64,000 nt of DNA from Benincasa hispida (lineage: Eukaryota > Streptophyta > Magnoliopsida > Cucurbitales > Cucurbitaceae). Position 1 is the first letter of the stretch, and each line of letters begins with the position of its first letter. This document shows positions 21,840 to 35,016 of the stretch, in pieces. Made by a program: the position numbers and the translations under genes. The stretch spans positions 20,554,981-20,618,980 of the forward strand of contig NC_052359.1 in the NCBI RefSeq assembly GCF_009727055.1, given 5' to 3'. The notes beneath the pieces were generated by a model. That model made no database searches. It was not told where the DNA came from and was given only the letters and a program-made list of their open reading frames with translations.

Positions 21840-23892
21840 TGTTGGGATTGGTGTCCTAATTCTCTCGGAGTCTTGTAGTTTGTAAACAATGTACACATTG
21901 TGATAAATAAAATAAGAGTTATTTTATTTTTCATTTACTCATATCCAATAAAAAAAGCTCCATGGTTATTGTATGTAAACTTAAGCATGTATATGAGATA
22001 TACAAGTGAATCATGCCTTAACTGATAACCTAAAAAAGTCTGTAGTATAAGGATTAAGTAGGGATACTTGATCCTTGTGACACTACGGATATGTTAGCTT
22101 TGTAGAGGTTTACAAGTGTTGTGAACTACTACAGATGATTGATCCAGACCATTCATGTGGAGGCAGGTGTCCTATACAAAGAGTTTGTATAAGACCAGGC
22201 CACGAGTTGATTCATTTCTTTATATAACGTCGTTGATACTTGAGACTTACATCTCACCTAAACGACCATTGATGACATGGCCTTAATTCTGAATATTTTG
22301 GGAACTGCTGCCTTTGAGGGTGGTCCTTTGATTAGGGTGGGTGAGAGTGGCCAGACTGTCAACTTAACAAGCCTATCGTTTTGGGGATTTGTTTGATTAG
22401 AGAGCTGGGAAGTCAGTTACACAAGACGAAATTCACTCCTTCCCCAAAGCAGGGGTAAGTAGATAGGTTGCTCCCTTAAGGGTTGATTCTGGGTCTTGAA
22501 CATAGTGGCTATAACTTCTCTTTGGAAGGGAGGATTCAGTCATAGTAGGACTATGACTTATGTTCATTAGAGGGATCAGTGATACTTAAGAAGTTAGATG
22601 TAACTACAGGGGAAAAACAGTAAATTGACCCAGTTGTACTTACAAATGATATGTGTAGGGTTATCGCACTGTTGATTGGTTGATATGGACACAAAATATA
22701 TCTGTAGTGAGAAGAGTGCAGCTGTTGGTCTTTAATGGAGTGCCCCACAATTAACGGATGGTGGGTCTCGATACTAAAGAGTTTAGTCAGTTATTCACGT
22801 ACTTTTTGAAGCTTCAAGCTACAAGTCCTAAGGTCCCTTTGATAGCTCAATGGATTCAAGTTGAGAATCAATTCTTGGGGTTGATTTGAAATATTCAAAT
22901 TGACAAGAGAAAATTCAATTATATATGACATAATTGGTGTGATGTATGAGATACATCAAGTGGAGGATTAATGTAAATATGATTTACATTAATTACCACA
23001 AAATAGAAAAATAACTATGCTTTGTATGTTTCGTGAGATGAAATATTAAAACTATAGGTTATAAATATAGAATGGTAAGTTGGTTATCATATTTATTTAT
23101 AATAATATTAATTATTTTATAATTATCTCTTTTTCTCTAATAACCAATTTAGTGGGAGGTTATTGGTGGTTTTATGGTAACCGTGAGATAAAAGAAAAAA
23201 ATATTTTCCTAATTTTAGAGAGTTACCACTTTCGAAAATAACTCACTGACAAGGCTATTAAGTGAAAATGTTTCACTAAGCAATAGCTAGTAGAGAGACT
23301 CAACGATTGTGGAGTTTAACTATACGATAGTTCATCAGCTGGTATTATCTATATGATAGGCTGCCATCTTCTACACGATTGAGCACATCGTCTATACAGT
23401 TGACTGTGTCATCTCCCACTTGCTCAATCGTCTACATGATTTTTGTTCCTCCTGTCTCTTCCTCTAACTGAGATCATACAGAGCCCACAACTCCTAGATT
23501 CTCACACCGAGAATACCAAGATAACCATTATAGTGGTGTTCTCACTCAACTCGAATGAGTTCGAGGTTCTGGAGGCCGTTCGTTTGGTTCGTGATCGTTG
23601 GTCGTTCGTTGTGTTCATGTTGTTGATTGTGTTGTGCACCGGTCGTTGTGTTTGAATGTTGCTGCTCTTGGACATGGATACCTAGAGACAGATCGAGGGA
23701 GTTTGAAGAATGTTTTTTCAAAGGTATGCATACTCTATCCCTTGATTATCTTATAAGCATGCTATAATTTCTAGTTGTTGCATGACCTGTGAGTTTCTAT
23801 TTTGTGACTGTAATTGTTTATGTTCAATTTCGAATGGAATTTGGAACGATCCTTTTGCTGCTCATGGAAATCCTCATGTCTGATTTCCTTCA
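21840..23892 (+). repeat. Solo LTR of the element A family
   Basis: 2,053 bp, TGTTGGGATTGG...TGATTTCCTTCA, flanked on both sides by TTACT (21835-21839 and 23893-23897). No primer site or internal domain follows. This is the product of recombination between two LTRs of one element. It is the most complete copy of this LTR here and serves as reference for the others. Confidence 0.92.
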
Positions 23893-23897
23893 TTACT

Positions 23898-24736
23898 AAT
23901 TTTTCATATTTGCAGCGCTCCTACAGGGTAGCATCGTAGTTCAATGGCCTTTTTCGCTGCACAGAGGTTTTCCATATTTGTCAGGCATTGTGGCGCTTCC
24001 TAAAATATTAGCTATTGCCTTTAGCGCTAGACACTAAGGCGGAGCGGCATCCATGGTCAATTTTGCCTCTTTTTGATATAGTTTCTTTTTTAGGGTTGCT
24101 ATTGTTCCATTTAAGCTTGGTTTTTTTTCTAATGCTCGATCCTACCTCTTGGATATTCAAAACCTACAAAATCATCAAATAAACACGTAATTAAGTCTAT
24201 GAACGAATCCAAATTTAGCCAAGCTAGATAACACATTTAAGGTGCAATCAAGAGCATTAGTAATTTAAAAGTTTCCTTTAACTTTCATAATTTCAATTTT
24301 TTCACCATTCCTAAAATCTTGTAAGAGCCATTATTTTCATCATGTTAATGTTTGTAATGTATGTATGAATTGAATAATACTAGAAAATTGAGTACATCTT
24401 AATTTGATAAAGATAATTACAGGTAAATGTACCGACACTTAAGATCTTGTGAAAAAGGGCAATAGGTAGTCAAGACACATTTACATAAAGCATTCTTTTA
24501 GAGACAATGATTGTGAGTGTTCTTCACTACTTCTAATACATTTGTATGAGTGTTCTTGTGGTGAATTAAAGTTTCATAAGATGTGTTAGTTTTTTTTCCT
24601 TTTCCTTTTTTTTTTTTTTTTTTTTTTGTATCGTAAAACATTTGTCATCATTTTTTTCCATTGAATTAAATGTTGTCTTAAATTTCACCAAAGTATACAT
24701 AGGTAAGTTAATTTCATTTGACACATATTGTTCCCA
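23898..24736. other. Intergenic DNA, no gene seen
   Basis: Mixed sequence with a locally GC-richer patch (23900-24050) and a poly-T run at about 24605. No coding signal. Confidence 0.45.
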
Positions 24737-25869
24737 TGTTGGAGTTGATACCCTAAATCTCGTGTGTTTCGTAGTTTGCAAATTTTGTGTACACGAAATA
24801 TTTATTTGATAAAATAAGACGTTATTTTATTCAACATTTAGTTTTCATTAACCCAATTTAATAAACTAAGATCCAAGGTTATTTAATGTATCTTAAACCT
24901 ATATATGGATGATATACAAGAAGATCATGTGTAAGTAATAACCTAAATGGTCTATAGTATATGGATAAGGATGGGTATCTTATACTAGTGACACTACAGA
25001 TGCGATCGACTTTATCATTATCATAATAGTTGTAAAGTGCTACAAATGATCAGATCCTGATCATTCATGTGGAAACATGTGAGTGGAGGTATCCTATACA
25101 AAGAGTTTGTATAAGACCAAACCGCAAAATGATTAGTCTTTCTTTCAAACGCCGTTACTTGAAGAGATTAATATTTCACTAGGATGACCATAGGTGACTT
25201 GACTTAAGTTTAAATGAGTTGTGAACTCCTATCTATAAGGGCGATCCTTTGATATATATAAGTGAGAGTATCCAATTTTTCCGACTCTATAAGCCTACCA
25301 TTTTAGGGATTTTTCTGAGTAGGGAGCTGGGAACACAACTTCACAAGATGGAACTCATTTTTCTTGTTTTGAGGGTAAGTAGATGAATTGCTCCCTTAAG
25401 GGGTGACTCTGGGTCTTGAATAATGAGGCGCCTCACCCTTTCATTGACTATAGAGGGGTCTAGTTTATAAGACTATAACTAGTTTTCATTGGAATGATCA
25501 GTGATACTTAAAGAGTTAGATATAACTACAGGGGTAAAATGGTAATTTGACTCAACTGTAGTTATGAACAATTTGTGAAAGTCAACTTACTATTGATTGG
25601 TTATATTCATAGACATAGAAATATATCTATATTGTAAAAAGTGCAGTTGTTAGTCTTTAATGGAGTGGTAAGCGGTTAATGAAACTTGAATAATTTAATT
25701 AAAAAATTGAATTAATTAATCTCGTATCATTGGAATTTCTAATTTATAAGTTCATAATTGCTAGCTCACTAAGGATAAAATAAGGAAAATTATTTTTGAA
25801 ATAATTTGAATTGTTCAAATTATTTTAGAGAATTAAAGGTAATTTTTATACTAATGTGATCACTATAAT

Positions 25870-26146
25870 AGAAATTTTCGCAGATAGAAAAAATGTCAAA
25901 TTATTTACAAAAATAACAAAAAAAAAGAAAAACACTAATAGAAACTGATAGACTTCTATCAACATCGATCAATGATAAACTTCTATCAATATTTCTATCA
26001 GTTTTTATCACTGATAGACATTGATAAACTTCTATCCGTCTATATCAATGATAGACTTCTATCAATTTCTATCAACTATAATTAAATTTTAATATTTGTG
26101 TAAATATTTTTCCTTATTTTTTCTATTTTTGAAAATTCTACTTAAT
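25870..26146. mobile_element. MITE with GATAGACTTCTATC repeats, copy 1
   Basis: Inverted ends of about 28-30 bp (GATAGAAAAAATGTCAAATTATTTACA at left, its diverged reverse complement at 26099-26146) enclose many direct and inverted copies of GATAGACTTCTATC. A second copy is at 38046. No coding capacity. Confidence 0.65.
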
Positions 26147-26199
26147 ACAAAGTATCACTATAGGAAAAGAAACCTACGATAGCTTCGAAAAAAAAAACG

Positions 26200-27867
26200 C
26201 TATAATAGGTCTTTTATAGCATTTTCAGAAAGATGATAATGTGAGATGATTTTTAAAATTTTTAGAAAGATTCCCTCCCCTCTTATCTAGAAATTACAAG
26301 TTACTCACATTTTAAACAATTAAACCAATACATCACAATAATTGAAAATAGAGAATAAGTCAAGATTAGAACTAATACATTGTTCTGAGTATACTATACT
26401 CCATGCTTCTTTCTTTTTTCTCTTTTTCGTTTTTTCCCTAATGATAGTTGGTGGAAGAAGGGTATAGTTTCGATATGTCTTTCTTAATAAGTTTATGAAA
26501 TGGAACTACGAGCTTTCTTAAATCTTGCAATCTAAACTGTTCTATGCTCAGGTCTTATTCTAAGATTTAGACCAAATTGTTTGGTTAGTGTGCTTTTCAT
26601 TAGTTGGACATCTTCATCAATCTAGATATAATAAAATGATAGTAAGTTTTACAAAATATGTATATGGGACTAATCAACTCCATATCGTGACTAATCAATT
26701 TTGCATTATGGAACTAATTCTCCTTTTTATTTCTTCCAAAGAAACTCCCTTTTTCTTTTTGCAATTCTCTGAATTTTAGAGAAAGATAAACATCAATGAC
26801 ATGAAAAGTGGAAAAAGAATGAGACTACACATTTTCGGAAATAAAAGCATACATAAAAGCAAAGTTATTTCCACAAAGAAGTCGACGAAATACCTTGAAA
26901 TAGATTTAAGCCAAGTTCTCAAGTTAATTAGATTTGAGTTGGTTGATTTCCCAGCCTTCGCCTTCCTGACAAGCACCATAGCACAAAAAATGGAACCTCT
27001 TACTTCACTGTTAATGGAGTTACATTGCTACAATTTCTGGACACAACCAATATAACAAACAAACTGAGAAAAAAAACTAAGAAAAGTTCTATGAATAGAG
27101 ATTATCACAAAATATTTTTGGTGGTAGGTATAAACTTTAAAGTTGGTGCAAAACATGAATGGTTCATTATAATGAGTTTGAAAACAAGCCCTAAGTTTTA
27201 TAAATTCCAAAATTGAAATTATGGTAACTATGATATATAGATGATAGTATTCCTAAAAGAGAGAATAACATAGGGTTGAACCACTCAATGTGACCATGGT
27301 GCTTATTTATTTAGTTACTTATTTTAGCATTCAAAATCAACCTTTATGGATTGAATTTAGAAACAAAAGCACAATCAAGTACCCATATTAAGAAATAACA
27401 CACCAATTCTAATGTAAATGAACACAACTGAAGAGCATATCCTATTTTGTTCTCCTGACAAAATAACCCTTCTCTTTCCAAAACCATATAAAATCCAAGA
27501 ACTTAGGTACTAACCTTTCAGCATAGTCTTCCTTGAGAACTTGGGTGTGAGGATACTATAGGTTTTCAATAGAGAATTACAGGTTGCTTGCCTATATGGA
27601 AACATTTGTAACGAGTGAACAAATCAAATAAAACATGATGTGGCAAATGGCCATGCACATAAATCTATTCCAGTGACCAAAATCCAATTTTGAAAAGAAA
27701 CTAGATGGCTTTTCACACGCCATTTATTTGCATACATTTTCACAAGCAATTCATTCCATACCATGTAAGCATAACAAATATTTGAGCTTCTCTATTCTAG
27801 AAACATCAAAAGTTGCACATGAACTCCCTACATTAATCTAATTACTCAATAACTGTTTAGAATTTAC
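26200..27867. other. Left interior of CACTA-like element, no gene
   Basis: Several frames of 60-85 codons on both strands overlap each other and show no domain. They are most likely chance frames. Confidence 0.45.
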
Positions 27868-28608
27868 CACTATTATGAAATCTACATTACTTGACACTTG
27901 TAGTTTTTAATTACTTGACATTTCCTTGGGAAAAAAAACGTCAAGTAGTGTGATCTTGGACAAGAAAATGTCAAGTAAAAGGGTTAAAAAAACGGAGATT
28001 GACGGAATATTTCAGATATTTTCACTCGAATCTTTACTTGACACGATTTTTGTGTCAAGTAATTTAAGGTCTTACTTGACACATTTCACGTGTAAGTATA
28101 AGAAGTTCTTATTTGACATTTTTTTCGTGTCAAGTAAAATATAAAAAAAAAAAAAATTGCCTAATAATATATTTTTTTCTTACTTTAATGAAAAGCACTA
28201 AATTTTCCCTTTCATTTTCTCAAGCCGCCCCATTTCTCTTCTACCCCAAACCCTGGTCGTGTGAAAGGTTGTCCATCGTCCAAGCTTGACCATGTGAATC
28301 AGGTGCCATTCGTCTGTGGTGCTGACCATCTGTGGTCGACAGTCCATGGTGTCGCCCATCTGTGGTGTCGTCCGTTCATGGTGCCGCTGGGGTTCTTGTC
28401 ATCTGGTGGGTTGTCCGCTGTTGCCAGTTAGGGTTCTTCATCGCCCGCTACTGCTGAGATCTTCCACTGTCGCTGTTGTATTGTCTCTGTTGGGATCGTT
28501 CGCTGCCGTGAGTAAGTATTTTTTTTATATTTTTTAAATTAAAAAACTGAGTTTAAAACTTTAGTTTGCATTTTTGTTATGTGTATGTTTTTTTAATTGA
28601 AATGATTT

Positions 28609-28629
28609 TTTTTTTTTTTTTTTTTTTTA
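28609..28629. repeat. Poly-T run
   Basis: About 21 T in a row upstream of the CACTA transposase frame, in its 5' untranslated part. Confidence 0.9.
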
Positions 28630-29091
28630 GTTTGAGGATGCAGTTTGGACTTTTGAGTTTGATGGGAGTGTTGTGATTAGATTAGATTGGTTTATTATTA
28701 TTATTATTGCTAATATTTTGCTGATCTGCTTGGTTTAATGGATTTTTGTGATTCTGTTAGAATATAATGTTTGATTATTTGGACCAAATTTTGGTGGGTT
28801 GTTTATGTTTTAGATGTTAATTTATCTGCTTGGTTTTATGGATTTTTATTTTTGATTAATAAATTTTCAAGTGTTTAGTTAACAAAAGGGGATTTTATAT
28901 TAAATCGTTGTTTTATTGTATATAATTTGTGAGGTTAAAAAAAACAATGTCTTCAATTACCTTCTGCGAATAAAGATTCTTAAGTTATCTATAAATATCA
29001 ATTCCATACAAATTTTATATGTTGTATGAGTTATCTAATTTGAATTATTGTAATATTTTTTTTGTACTTCCAAGATTAGCTTATTATAAGT

Positions 29092-30205
29092 ATGGATAAA
29101 TCATGGATGAAAAAAAGTAGATTATCTAAAGAGTTTGAGTTGGGTGTGAAAAACTTCATCAAATTTGGATTTTTCAATACAAATAATACTACTATACGTT
29201 GTCTTTTCTTGAAATATGGAAATTGTCAAAGACATAATAGCTATGATATTAGAGATTATTTACATTTGAATGGGATTGATGAAAGTTATAAGATTTGGTT
29301 TTGGCATGGTGAGAAACTTCCTAGTTCATCCTTGCATAAAAAATCCCTTGAGCGTAGGTATGAAGAGAATGATGTTGGAAATATAAAAGAAATGGTTGAA
29401 ATTGCTCATGAGTAATATTCAAAAGATCCCAATGGATTCGAAAAGTTGCTTAATGATACTGAGAAGTCATTGTATGAAGGATGCAAAAAGTTCACCAAGT
29501 TGTCTACATTAGCGAAGTTGTATAACTTAACAGTTAGACATGGATGGAGTGACATTAGTTTCTCATAACTACTAAAAGCATTAAAGGATATCTTACCTTC
29601 TACTAATGACCTCTCTACATCAATGTATGAAGCAAAGAAAACATTAGGTGCACTAGGAATGGAATATGAAAAGATTCATGCATGCCCTAATGATTGTTGC
29701 TTGTATCGAAAGGAATATACCAATGCAATTATGTGTCCTGAATGCGGTGAGTCAAGGTGGAAATATGGTAAAGACACAAATAAGAAGAAGAAAATCCCTG
29801 CCAAAATAATGTGATATTTTCCTCCTATACCACGTTTTTCACGGATGTTTAGAAGTGTTGAATGAGCTAAAAACCTGACTTGGCATGCTAATGAGAGAGA
29901 AATGGATGATAAATTACGTCACCCTGCAGACTCCCCAGCTTGGAAGTTAGTTGACATCATATGGCCGGACTTTAGTTCTGAACCTAGGAATCTTTGTTTA
30001 GCATTGTCAGTAGATGGATTAAATCTACATGGTGATATTACCTCTAAGTATAGTTGTTGGCTAGTAGTGATGGTCATTTATAATCTTCCTCCATGGTTGT
30101 GTATGAAAAGAAAGTTTATGATGTTATCAATATTCATTTCAGGTCCAAAACAACCAGGGGATGACATTAGGATATACTTAGAGCCATCAGCCATTATAGG
30201 TTATA
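29092..30205 (+). pseudogene. CACTA transposase (Tnp2 family), broken
   Basis: Starts MDKSWMKKSRLSKEFELG, the transposase-associated domain (about 80 residues, with a shortened zinc-binding region CLFLKYGNC). It continues in the same general reading through TEKSLYEGCKKFTKLSTL and CPNDCCLYRKEY...CPECGESRWKYG to the Tnp2 core HPADSPAWKLVD and NLPPWLCMKRKFMM. Stops occur near 29413, 29566, 29812 and 29861, and the protein ends abruptly after the GPKQPGDDIRIYL segment. Most of the catalytic part is therefore missing. Tnp2 would cut and join the element ends. Confidence 0.9.
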
Positions 30206-32739
30206 TACTTCAAAGAAATATGTGGTGGAGGATAGAATTTTAGTCTTGTGATTTTTAGAATACATAGCACATATAGATTGGTCTTACAATTTTTGAATTA
30301 TCATATATTGGGGTGGGTTGATAGAGTATATACTGTTGTACGATTGGTCTTGTAAATTTTGGAATCGTTCATATAGACATGAGTAATAGAAGAATAGAAT
30401 TATTTATTTTAGTATTCTGAATTGTTACGTTGGATATATTGGGTTGATATATAGACCTGAAATATGTGCAACTGTTTATTTTAGTTATGAAATTGTCTTA
30501 TTGGAACAAATGTAAGGCAGGAAATGAGAAATGGAAATTAAATTCGAATGTTTAATTTGGAAAAAGAAATATAGATGACATTGGAAATGTGTCAAGAATT
30601 AGATTACTTGACCATTATTTCGTATCAAGATAAAAATATATTTGACAAATAAAAAATGTCACGAGTAATCTCAATAATAAGTGTCAAGAATTAATACACT
30701 TGACATGTCATCAGTATCAAGTGTATTAGATTTCTTGACACACAAATTGTGTCAATAATTATTTCCCTTGACGTTTTTACAGTATCAAGTTATGACATTA
30801 TACTTGATAGTCGAATACACGACGCTTTTATTAGCGTCAAGTATACCCACTACTTGACATTGGAAAAACGTCAAATAATCCAATTTCTGTAGTAGTGTAC
30901 AAACCGCACACAAACCTCATATTTTACTAAAGCCTATCCAATACTCTTATTTAAACACCATTATTCTATTCAACAAGCTTATAAAAAAGAACACAATAGT
31001 TAATTCCACGTAGTTTTCATCAAACAAATCCACAAAGAAAGAGAATGAATCAAAAAAAGAACAACCAAAATTAGTAACAAATCTATAATCAACACATAAA
31101 CTATCATTAAAAATTTCACAAGGTTTGTCTAATAAAAATTTGAATATTAGGTAGGAACGACTTATCCAAAAAAAAAAAAATGAATTTTAGAAAGAAACAA
31201 ATGAACACAACACATTATGTAACATCTCAAAATTTTATATGAATTTAAAATAATTTTCCTAGATTACTGGATGTAATATTCTCTTTAATTTTGAGTTTTG
31301 AAGCCAAATTCGAAAAAATAATTAATTAGATTAATTTGTTATGGAATTGTTGGAGTTAATAGTTAAACGATTTGAGATATTGGAATTATTCTAAGTAATT
31401 TCGGATTATTTTCCTTTAATTCATTAAGATTTTGGGGCCAAATTAAATTATTTTGAAAAGATAATTAGGGATTTGTGATAAAAGATATGGGTTTTAGAAT
31501 TTAAATGGTAGAAGATTAAGATTTGAAAAGGGCAAAAAAAGAATATGTATATATATATATATAAATTGGCCTTTGACCAGTCAACTAGGGTTTATTTTAC
31601 CTTTTAAATATATATATTTTAGTAAAAAAAAAAAAGAGAAAAGAATAGAGACTCTCATCTTCATGCACATTCAGCCGCAGCCCCCCACGCATCCTCTCCT
31701 TCTGCCGTCTCTCTCAGTCACACCGTCAGCACCAGCTCCGATCGTCACCATCACCAGTGGCGCACGTCTCCGCCGTCAATTCCACTGTCGTCGTTGGAAG
31801 GTCGCACTGCCGCCTTCGCTTTTACCACATCAGTTTCTTTCCAGATCTCGTCGTCGCGGTCTTCATTGATGCCGATTGGAGCCCAGTCGCTGCAATGTCG
31901 CACGTCTCTGTCGATCGTCGTCGCTCTGTGAATTTCGTCGGGGCTCCATTTGGGTGAGTTCTATGAGATTGATCTTGTTGGATTTTTTAGTTTCTTGAAA
32001 TATATTGAATACCCATTTGATTTTAGATTAGGTTAATTTACCAATGATATTTAAGTGCTAGATTGGAGATTAAGGAGTGTTGGAGCGCTGTGTGACTGTT
32101 TTGGGTGTTCGACGTTTTCTTTTGGTAAGTATTTGAGGTTTTATGGCCACTTGAAATGTTAAGGGAAATTTGTAAGGATGATTATTTTTTGGTCCAAAAT
32201 ATCAAATTATCAATTTTTAAAAAATAATGTTGCCGATACCATCGTCATACCAAATTACGCCCTTACTTCTTCATCTTCTTACCATTTTTGTGAAAACCAA
32301 CCAAAACTAAAAACTCTTCCTTCAAATTTACCAACCAAAACTAAAAACTCTTCCTTCAAATTTTCCAACCATAATAGCTTCGTATCACTCATAAACTAAA
32401 AACTTTTTAGAATCCATCATTTGGGCTCGCAAACGATTCCATTGCCGCCGACAAATCAAATTTGATCGATAAATCTTTCAATCTGTGCTTGAAAATGTCT
32501 TAAACTAATCGATAATGGGGTTTTGTGGGTCGTTCTAGGTTTAGAAATAATGAAATATTGTGAACGTATGGTTTTTTTGTCTTCTGTGGTGGAAAACGAG
32601 TAAAAAGAGTTTGTGAGCAAGATAAGTGAGAGTGAAATTGGCGAGAGCGATACTAGAGAGAATGACACCAGAAAGGATGGGTCGTTCTAGGGTTTATAAA
32701 TATGTTTTCGATGTCTTCTGTGGTTGAAGACAAGTAAAA

Positions 32740-32850
32740 AGAGAGAATGTGAGCGACACTAGAGAGCGACACCAACAAGAGCGAAACCAGCAAGAGCGAA
32801 GCCAACGAGAGCGAAGCCAATGAGAGCAATACCAGCGAGACTTAAACATA
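32740..32850. repeat. 15-bp GA-rich minisatellite, left MULE subterminus
   Basis: Six to seven units of GAGCGAAGCCAACGA type in a row with small changes. It lies inside the left inverted repeat and has a counterpart of other composition near the right end. Confidence 0.85.
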
Positions 32851-32922
32851 ATGTTTTTTACAATTTTTTTTTTTTAAAGAGTTTATTGATTCAATCTTTT
32901 TTTCATGTAGGAGTGATTTAAG

Positions 32923-33400
32923 ATGTCAACACGTTTCAGAATACTCGTAGTTGACCGATTTCCCGATCAAATAATGAGCTTGGCCTACATTGCTAATGCG
33001 AACGAGATTATGAAGAAGGAACTTACCCCAAGGTAGTTAGAGATTTTCAAAAGTATAGTTTTTGGGCGATTTGTAGACGTTGACATGGTGTTTAATGACC
33101 CAATTATCCATCATATGTTGTTGAGAGAAGTGAAGAGCACAAGATCTGACTCAATCTCATTCTCTATTTATGGAAAGGTCGTCAATTTTTTCGAAGGATG
33201 ATTTTTTGTTGATGATTGATTTGTGCTGATCCCCTACGCAAGTTGATCAGAATGAGCAGTCCTCATATGAACTTGTAATCAAGTATTTTGGTAATCGAGT
33301 GACGAAGGACACCTTATATGTCCGTCTACTAAAAGAAAAATACAAGGAGTTGGAGTTTGAAATGACGAGGATGCTATAAAGATCACATCAGTCTACTATA
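32923..33400 (+). pseudogene. DUF1985-domain protein fragment in MULE
   Basis: From the ATG at 32923, MSTRFRILVVDRFPDQIMSL leads into FGRFVDVDMVFNDPIIHHML and REVKSTRSDSISFSIYGK. This is the DUF1985 domain found with Ulp1 proteases in plant MULEs. A TAG lies after about 37 codons and several stops follow. The molecular function of DUF1985 is not known. Confidence 0.75.
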
Positions 33401-33938
33401 CTGAGGTTGCAATGATGGGAAATAACAAACAGAAAATGCAGTGGACCTTAATTGTTTTAATGACGTTCAAAACATAGAGTACTATAATAGTCTAGACTAG
33501 GACACCATTTTTTGAGAGAGGACACTCGATCTCTTAAAGACTACATTGAATGATAAGAGTAGTCTATACAAGATGAATGTGAAAGGAAATAAAAATTACG
33601 TCGTGAAGTACTCTTTGCGTGGATTTCCACAAGCGTCCAGGTAAATTTACTTAACATAATAATCGTGTTGTTTGATTTAACATTACAATTGTTCTTAATA
33701 TATGTTAAATTTTATTTAGGTATAGACGTACGAGATCCTAGTTGCATTGATAGCTGGGAACATTGTAAAGTGAAGGAGTAAGGTGGCTTTGCCTCGTATA
33801 TTACTATGGTCATGCTCCCACTCAATGTCCTTCAAAGTACTCGAGAGAGATATTCAAGTCTAACAATGTACGTTTACTCTATGCATAATATGTTTATTTG
33901 GTTGTTAAATTTACACTAACCAGTTTACTGAGCTGTTA

Positions 33939-34574
33939 ATGCAGATAAAGGTTAAAGAGGGTATTGTCATGACAGACGTTGAAAGGGAGTTTCGGGATAC
34001 CCCAGTGGACAGACGACCTATATTTGATCTAGGTGCCAATGATGATAGTGTTGAAAGTGATAATAAGTCAGGTAGTGGGGGTAGTCCTGAAAGCGACGGT
34101 GATGATCATCGTGGAGGTAACAATGATGAATGTGGAAGGGTGGAGGGAGAGGATGAACACGAGCATTCTAAGCACGAGGATGCTGAATGTAGAAGGGTGG
34201 AAGGAGGGATATACACATCTAGTGATGATATGTTCCATGATGTAGTGGGGGACATATGCGATGAGGACGAGTTGAACCCATTTGATGTCCATCTTGTGGA
34301 CTCCCATAGAGAGTCATCTATGGATGAAGAGTGTCCTGAGTGTGCTGCCCACAGGGAGGGAACCAATCCCAACGATTCTATTTATTCATACATTCGAACC
34401 ATTGACAGCTCACTATCGAGGTTGGATGGTCGTATATCGAGTTTAGATAGTCGTGTATCCAATATGGAGGAAAACATGACAAACATGAAAGGACAATTGT
34501 CGGTCATCCTGTCACTGTTGCAGTCTATGTGCAAGGTTTGCATTTACTATCATTTTATGTCTTTACGTGTTTAG
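33939..34574 (+). CDS. Acidic, coiled-coil exon of the MULE gene
   Basis: A 211-residue open frame, probably one or more exons of the MULE gene: an AG acceptor lies before it (TTAATGCAG at 33935-33943). Residues 20-110 are rich in Asp, Glu, Ser, Gly and His. The C-terminus (SSLDSRVSNMEENMTNMKG) has heptad spacing and should form a coiled coil. Such a linker commonly separates DUF1985 from the Ulp1 domain. It is the longest intact frame of this unit, although its neighbours are broken. Confidence 0.55.
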   Translation: MQIKVKEGIVMTDVEREFRDTPVDRRPIFDLGANDDSVESDNKSGSGGSPESDGDDHRGGNNDECGRVEGEDEHEHSKHEDAECRRVEGGIYTSSDDMFHDVVGDICDEDELNPFDVHLVDSHRESSMDEECPECAAHREGTNPNDSIYSYIRTIDSSLSRLDGRISSLDSRVSNMEENMTNMKGQLSVILSLLQSMCKVCIYYHFMSLRV

Positions 34575-35016
34575 TTTTACATGTTCGTGAACTCATCATT
34601 TTACTTTACTAATTGAAGGGTTCCACGGTGAATGAGGAGACGACAAGGTTATCGATCCCATCTTAGGATCCTAATACCACTGATGCGACTGCCTCTAATA
34701 CTCCCATCTCCCTGTAGAGCCTCAAAATACAACCACTTCACCTACTCCCATTCACCCTCTAGAGCCTGATACCACCACAACATCACCCACTGACGTCAAA
34801 CCTATAGAGGCCGACGTCCCACGAACAGAGGCCAACATGTCTGACTTACCATGCCATATACAGAGGCTGACATGTCTGACATCCCAGAGGCCGACACTTC
34901 TTGTATTGTTACAACCATAGAAGGAATTACACTGGTGAGTAATTTATTGATCAATAATCTTTGTTTATATTTTTATATTTCTTGATGAGTAATTTTTTGT
35001 TATCTGTTTATGTAGG

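Larger units (their letters stand above)
27868..30897 (+). mobile_element. CACTA (En/Spm) transposon, truncated autonomous copy
   Basis: 3,030 bp with terminal inverted repeats (CACTATTATGAAATC at left; right end is the inverse of CACTACTACAGAAATTGG) and the 3-bp duplication TAC at 27865-27867 and 30898-30900. Subterminal zones (27890-28140 and 30590-30880) hold many copies of CTTGACA in both directions, the typical transposase-binding layout of CACTA elements. The interior carries a broken Tnp2 transposase whose 3' part is deleted. Confidence 0.92.

Noticed and set aside
22551..22748. Minus-strand frames recurring in the LTRs (also 43656-43856, 63568-63750)
   Set aside because: They recur because the LTRs are homologous; they are not conserved as proteins and carry different stops.
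26588..27216. Several overlapping frames of 60-84 codons on both strands
   Set aside because: They overlap in antisense, have no domain and lie inside a CACTA-like element; chance frames.
31573..31957. Frames of 98 and 66 codons rich in Pro, Ser and Arg
   Set aside because: They lie in the GC-richer leader-like part of a gypsy-like LTR; two frames are open together, which points to composition, not coding.
34033..34372. Frames in other phases and on the minus strand over 33939-34574
   Set aside because: Shadows of the acidic exon caused by repetitive GATGAT/GTGATG words.
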